A DNA stretch of 7,703 nt from Thermoplasmata archaeon (lineage in GTDB: Archaea; Thermoplasmatota; Thermoplasmata; Thermoplasmatales; Thermoplasmataceae), in the NCBI GenBank assembly GCA_021802165.1, contig JAKAAU010000014.1, positions 1 through 7,703 on the forward strand, in the 5' to 3' direction. The notes beneath the pieces were generated by a model, which worked only from the letters and a program-made list of their open reading frames with translations, did not search any database and had not been told where the DNA came from. The position numbers and the translations under genes are program-made. Shown in pieces: positions 5,178-7,703 of the stretch (position 1 is its first letter; the number at the start of each line of letters is the position of its first letter).

Positions 5178-5684
5178 ATGAAATTTGATGTACAGACAGG
5201 GGACTTTCCTGAGACTTTTTATGCTTTTATAGAAATACCTCAGGGTGCAAACACGAAGCTTGAATATAAACCTGAAGTTGACAATATAGTACTGGACAGG
5301 ATACTATTTACATCCATGGTTTATCCGACAAACTATGGTTTTATATTAAACACCAGGGGTAAGGATGGAGACCCACTGGATGTTCTTGTATTAGCATCGG
5401 TTCCCATACCATCCGGTACCATAGTCAAATGCAGGGCTGTAGGCATTGCCCAGATGAGTGATGAGGAGGGGTCTGATAATAAGGTTATGGCAGTTCCAGT
5501 TGACAAGGTCGATCCTAACTCAGTTACAATTAAGGATATAGACAGTTTCGGGGATGCCTTAAAAAATAAAATAAAGCACTTCTTCCAGCATTATAAAGAA
5601 CTTGAAAAGGGGAAATTCATGACTTTCCATGGATATGCCGGTAGGGAAGAGGCATTAAAGGAAATAAAGGAGTCACTTTTATAA
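5178..5684 (+). CDS. ppa: Soluble inorganic pyrophosphatase, family I
   Basis: A 168-residue cytosolic enzyme hydrolysing pyrophosphate to phosphate with magnesium, pulling nucleic acid, aminoacyl-tRNA and lipid synthesis forward. All active-site residues known from the E. coli enzyme have counterparts: E19, K27, E29, R41, Y49, Y53, the signature DGDPLDV (63-69) with D63, D65 and D68, then D95, D100 and K102, and Y139-K140 near the end. Length is typical of archaeal hexameric family I enzymes, with a short N-terminus. The start is taken as ATG 5178 (MKFDVQTG); the in-frame TTG at 5169 would add three residues but fits the promoter less well. Transcribed alone, after the TrmB-like regulator gene, with a T6 tract after it. 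Confidence 0.96.
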   Translation: MKFDVQTGDFPETFYAFIEIPQGANTKLEYKPEVDNIVLDRILFTSMVYPTNYGFILNTRGKDGDPLDVLVLASVPIPSGTIVKCRAVGIAQMSDEEGSDNKVMAVPVDKVDPNSVTIKDIDSFGDALKNKIKHFFQHYKELEKGKFMTFHGYAGREEALKEIKESLL

Positions 5685-5711
5685 ATTATAACTTTTGTTC
5701 AAATAAAAAGA

Positions 5712-5717
5712 TTTTTT
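5712..5717 (+). terminator. T6 tract after the pyrophosphatase gene
   Basis: Six T on the plus strand about 28 bases after the pyrophosphatase stop, suiting an archaeal terminator. The same A/T-rich stretch, or ACTATATATT at 5721-5730, may also supply the TATA element for the gene starting at 5740; the former is better spaced. Confidence 0.35.
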
Positions 5718-5739
5718 AGCACTATATATTAACCATTCT

Positions 5740-6321
5740 ATGAGCAATAAAAAGTTCCTGATTGGTTTTATTGGACCACTTATTACGATTTTACTTATAT
5801 TTCTTGATGTTGGTATTTCTCCCTATTTTTCATGGTATAAGAATTCTTTGAGCAGCCTTGGCATACACAGATATTTTTTTATTTTTGATTCGGCGGTGAT
5901 CATCGGTGGCATATCTATTTTCATATTTGCCTTATTTCTTTATAAATATCTTGCCGTAAAAATGCTTTCCATTGCATTCATAATGACCGGGGCAGTATCC
6001 CTGTTCTTGATAGGAATTTTTGATGAGAATTTTGGGAATATACATCTGGCAATAGCAGTGATATACTTCATATTCACACCTATAGGAATAATATTATTCA
6101 GCCTTTACAGAATTAAACCATTCCTCAGTTATTACGGCTATATTTCAGGAATTCTGTCACTGGTAATAATCATTTTCGGCATATTCGCACTATTCGGATA
6201 CATTAATGTGAAAATAGGGCTTTCGGTTACAGAGATGCTCGAGGCAATATTGCTTTCCTCCTGGTCTTCACTAGTAGGAATTTACCTTTGCAGTCATCCC
6301 TCGAAATTAATGAAAAATTAG
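5740..6321 (+). CDS. DUF998-like six-helix membrane protein
   Basis: A 193-residue membrane protein with six predicted helices (about 7-25, 47-69, 73-94, 103-122, 130-153, 164-185). It carries marks I associate with the DUF998 family (PF06197): NSLSSLG (35-41) in the first outer loop, and FDENFGNIH (94-102) between helices 3 and 4, where acidic residues and a histidine recur in the family. The biochemical function of DUF998 proteins is unknown. The start ATG at 5740 has no Shine-Dalgarno site and the TATA candidates around it are not ideally placed. The stop codon overlaps the end of the convergent GHMP kinase gene by four bases. Not obviously linked to its neighbours. Confidence 0.8.
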   Translation: MSNKKFLIGFIGPLITILLIFLDVGISPYFSWYKNSLSSLGIHRYFFIFDSAVIIGGISIFIFALFLYKYLAVKMLSIAFIMTGAVSLFLIGIFDENFGNIHLAIAVIYFIFTPIGIILFSLYRIKPFLSYYGYISGILSLVIIIFGIFALFGYINVKIGLSVTEMLEAILLSSWSSLVGIYLCSHPSKLMKN

Positions 6322-7319
6322 ATTTCACTATCAATAAAATTTTCTATTAACCTGGTTCCCTTTCCATCGAACTTCAAACGTATAACAAATTCAGAAAGCT
6401 CTCTCATTTTATTCTGTAATCTGTTTATATTTTCCGGTTCTGTTAAAATTAAAATAAAACCTTCAGATCCGCCACCGAGAAGCTTTGCTGATCTTGCTCC
6501 ATTTTTAAAGGCATAATCTATCATCCGTTCTATTCTCTCATTGGATACACTACTACCAAGAGTTTTTTTAATTTTCCAGCCCTCATTAACAATAGAACAA
6601 AACGCATCACGATTTTCTGACATCACTGCCCGGCTCATCTGGAATGCCATATCCCTTATGGATTTTAATTTAGATGTAGTTTCCTCATCTCCATTGGCTG
6701 ATTTGCTTGCCTGTTCCTGCAACGATTTGGAACTTTCCCTGGTATGACCGGTGTATACCAGAATCATTGATTTTTCAAGTTGACGGACAAATGGTGTTTT
6801 TATATCAAACTTTTGAGTGGTTTCTCCCACACTGGTGAATTCCATATACTTTAATCCACCCACAGCTATTGCAAACGGATCCTGTTTTCCCAGTATTATA
6901 TTGAACTTTTCCTTTTCTGTAATGTATGATTTCCTTGCAAGTTCAAGGCAATCTATATTTTTCCCCTTGATGGTGTATATTGTTTTTATTATTCCATTAA
7001 GCAATGCAGAGCTGGAACCCAGTCCTGAACCGGGTGGCACATCACTGTTCATGATTAATCTCCCTGTTGTAATTCCCTCATCCATGAACATTCTGATTAT
7101 CCTGTTTTCCATGGATGTATTATTTGATGATATAAGTGAAGTCTTAAGGAAATCCCTGGATGATATTTCCAGTGAGTTACCGTCATCTATATAACGTATC
7201 ATGATTCCACGATCAATGGTTGTATTTAAAACCGCACCACCGTATGTATCGAAAAAAGGTGTTATATCAGATCCACCACCGGCAAAGCTGATTCTTACAG
7301 GGCTGTAAACTGTAATCAT
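6318..7319 (-). CDS. GHMP-family sugar kinase, similar to D-glycero-D-manno-heptose 7-phosphate kinase
   Basis: A 333-residue ATP-dependent small-molecule kinase of the GHMP superfamily. Motif 1 is at residues 9-23 (RISFAGGGSD then ITPFF), the phosphate-binding loop motif 2 at 95-105 (PPGSGLGSSSA), the probable catalytic aspartate in GKQD (D147), and motif 3 at 278-290 (AKLLGGGSEGFIL). The GGGSD start, KQDPFA and the VYTGHTRES segment (188-196) match the HddA subgroup, which phosphorylates heptose 7-phosphate at C1, rather than mevalonate kinases or galactokinase. Archaea of this type lack lipopolysaccharide, so the real substrate may be another sugar phosphate for nucleotide-sugar or glycan synthesis. 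A TATA-like box lies 26 bases before the ATG. Divergent from the gene at the right edge. Confidence 0.88.
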   Translation of the reverse strand: MITVYSPVRISFAGGGSDITPFFDTYGGAVLNTTIDRGIMIRYIDDGNSLEISSRDFLKTSLISSNNTSMENRIIRMFMDEGITTGRLIMNSDVPPGSGLGSSSALLNGIIKTIYTIKGKNIDCLELARKSYITEKEKFNIILGKQDPFAIAVGGLKYMEFTSVGETTQKFDIKTPFVRQLEKSMILVYTGHTRESSKSLQEQASKSANGDEETTSKLKSIRDMAFQMSRAVMSENRDAFCSIVNEGWKIKKTLGSSVSNERIERMIDYAFKNGARSAKLLGGGSEGFILILTEPENINRLQNKMRELSEFVIRLKFDGKGTRLIENFIDSEI

Positions 7320-7330
7320 AAAAATATATG

Positions 7331-7358
7331 GAAACTTCCTATTAAAAGGTTAAGTTTC
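7331..7358. promoter_or_regulatory. Inverted repeat enclosing the GHMP kinase TATA box
   Basis: GAAACTT (7331-7337) and AAGTTTC (7352-7358) are perfect inverted arms of 7 bases; inside them CCT (7338-7340) and AGG (7347-7349) add partial symmetry. The centre contains the TATA-like box of the kinase gene, so a factor bound here would control its transcription. The responsible protein is unknown. Confidence 0.4.
7341..7350 (-). promoter_or_regulatory. TATA-like box of the GHMP kinase gene
   Basis: The minus strand reads ACCTTTTAAT, centred about 26 bases before the ATG at 7319. The spacing indicates leaderless translation; no Shine-Dalgarno site is present. Confidence 0.5.
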
Positions 7359-7399
7359 AATTTTTGGTTCCGTCTAAGGTTTGACCGGGAATTCAATAA

Positions 7400-7409
7400 G
7401 TATTTATTT
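7400..7409 (+). promoter_or_regulatory. TATA-like box for the plus-strand gene at the right edge
   Basis: GTATTTATTT, centred about 22 bases before an ATG at 7426 and about 53 before the ATG at 7457. The spacing fits a transcript starting near 7426, which is the start of a 21-codon ORF rather than of the long open frame. Confidence 0.35.
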
Positions 7410-7425
7410 CTTTGTTTAATAAGGT

Positions 7426-7491
7426 ATGCAAATTAAAATAATAGACGGTCTTAATAATGATAGTATTCAATGTGAATTCGGGCATAGTTGA
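7426..7491 (+). other. 21-codon ORF overlapping the start of the right-edge gene
   Basis: From ATG 7426 the frame encodes MQIKIIDGLNNDSIQCEFGHS and ends with TGA at 7489-7491, overlapping the start of the long frame from 7457. It is placed like a leaderless coding start. It could be a translated leader, chance, or the true N-terminus of the next gene separated from it by a one-base frameshift. Confidence 0.3.
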
Positions 7492-7703
7492 AATTAAGGA
7501 TTCCCTGGGTAAATTATTGGTTAATAAAACCCTGGTAATGAGATCATACAACGAAACAGTTTCATGCGATTCCGGCATGTGCGAGGTGGTTCATGGAATC
7601 TCCCTGAAAATAAAAAGGCATTGCAACGATCCGGAAATGCTATATTTTATGAATGGAAATGTAGAGATTGCAATGGATCCTGGTATATATGACCTCCTTG
7701 AAA
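7457..7703 (+). CDS. Unrecognised protein, N-terminal part (runs off right edge)
   Basis: The frame from ATG 7457 stays open for 82 codons to the window edge, ending in YDLLE. I do not recognise the family. The visible part is mostly short hydrophobic strands alternating with polar turns (NVNSGIVEIKDSLGKLLVNK at 5-24, then TVSCDSGMCEVVHGISLKIK at 34-53), suggestive of a beta-sandwich N-terminal domain, with cysteines at 37, 42 and 56. No signal peptide or membrane segment is visible. An in-frame stop at 7442-7444 prevents extension upstream, and there is no Shine-Dalgarno site before 7457. It diverges from the GHMP kinase gene; a carbohydrate-related role, such as a glycoside hydrolase N-domain, is possible from context only. 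The minus-strand frame open over 7393-7578 is taken as a shadow because it ends without recognisable features. Confidence 0.55.
   Translation, partial: MIVFNVNSGIVEIKDSLGKLLVNKTLVMRSYNETVSCDSGMCEVVHGISLKIKRHCNDPEMLYFMNGNVEIAMDPGIYDLLE

Noticed and set aside
6318..7319. Reading the GHMP kinase as mevalonate 3-kinase or another enzyme of the Thermoplasma mevalonate route
   Set aside because: The GGGSD, GKQD and VYTGHTRES segments follow the HddA pattern rather than the mevalonate diphosphate decarboxylase-like pattern of mevalonate 3-kinase.

Overview
The window looks like a chromosomal segment from an archaeon of the order Thermoplasmatales (Ferroplasma, Acidiplasma or Picrophilus type). This is inferred from the AT-rich composition, many leaderless genes with a TATA-like box about 22-27 bases before the start codon, Shine-Dalgarno sites of AGGTG type on a few genes, and a thioredoxin reductase that resembles the known Thermoplasma form in lacking the usual NADPH-phosphate motif. 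No rRNA, tRNA, CRISPR array, insertion sequence or phage gene was seen. The genus is not proven.

Left part (1-3045), all on the minus strand. From the left edge: the 5' part of an adenosine-specific kinase gene, a small three-helix membrane protein, an exported NTF2-like (SnoaL-type) protein with seven N-glycosylation sequons, an ArsR-like winged-helix regulator, and a 12-helix APC-family amino acid permease. The regulator lies just upstream of the exported protein gene, and a perfect inverted repeat sits between them.

Middle (3046-5684). A 215-base AT-rich spacer separates the permease from a two-gene minus-strand operon, trxA-trxB (thioredoxin, thioredoxin reductase; 10 bases between them). 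Diverging from it on the plus strand is a 122-residue TrmB-like winged-helix regulator with three cysteines. The shared 135-base control region carries a perfect 9-base inverted repeat touching the regulator's TATA box. A soluble family I inorganic pyrophosphatase follows on the plus strand with its own leaderless promoter.

Right part (5685-7703). A six-helix DUF998-like membrane protein (plus) converges on, and overlaps by four bases, a GHMP kinase resembling heptose-7-phosphate kinase HddA (minus). The kinase diverges from an unrecognised gene that runs off the right edge (plus); a 21-codon overlapping ORF makes the start of that gene ambiguous.

The genes look like housekeeping and redox functions (thioredoxin system, pyrophosphatase, nucleoside and sugar phosphorylation, amino acid uptake) with two local DNA-binding regulators. 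No new multi-gene system is demonstrated. The most interesting points are the probable NADPH-independent thioredoxin reductase, the thioredoxin/regulator divergent promoter with its half-site array, the related repeat next to the second regulator, and the glycosylation-rich exported protein beside that regulator.
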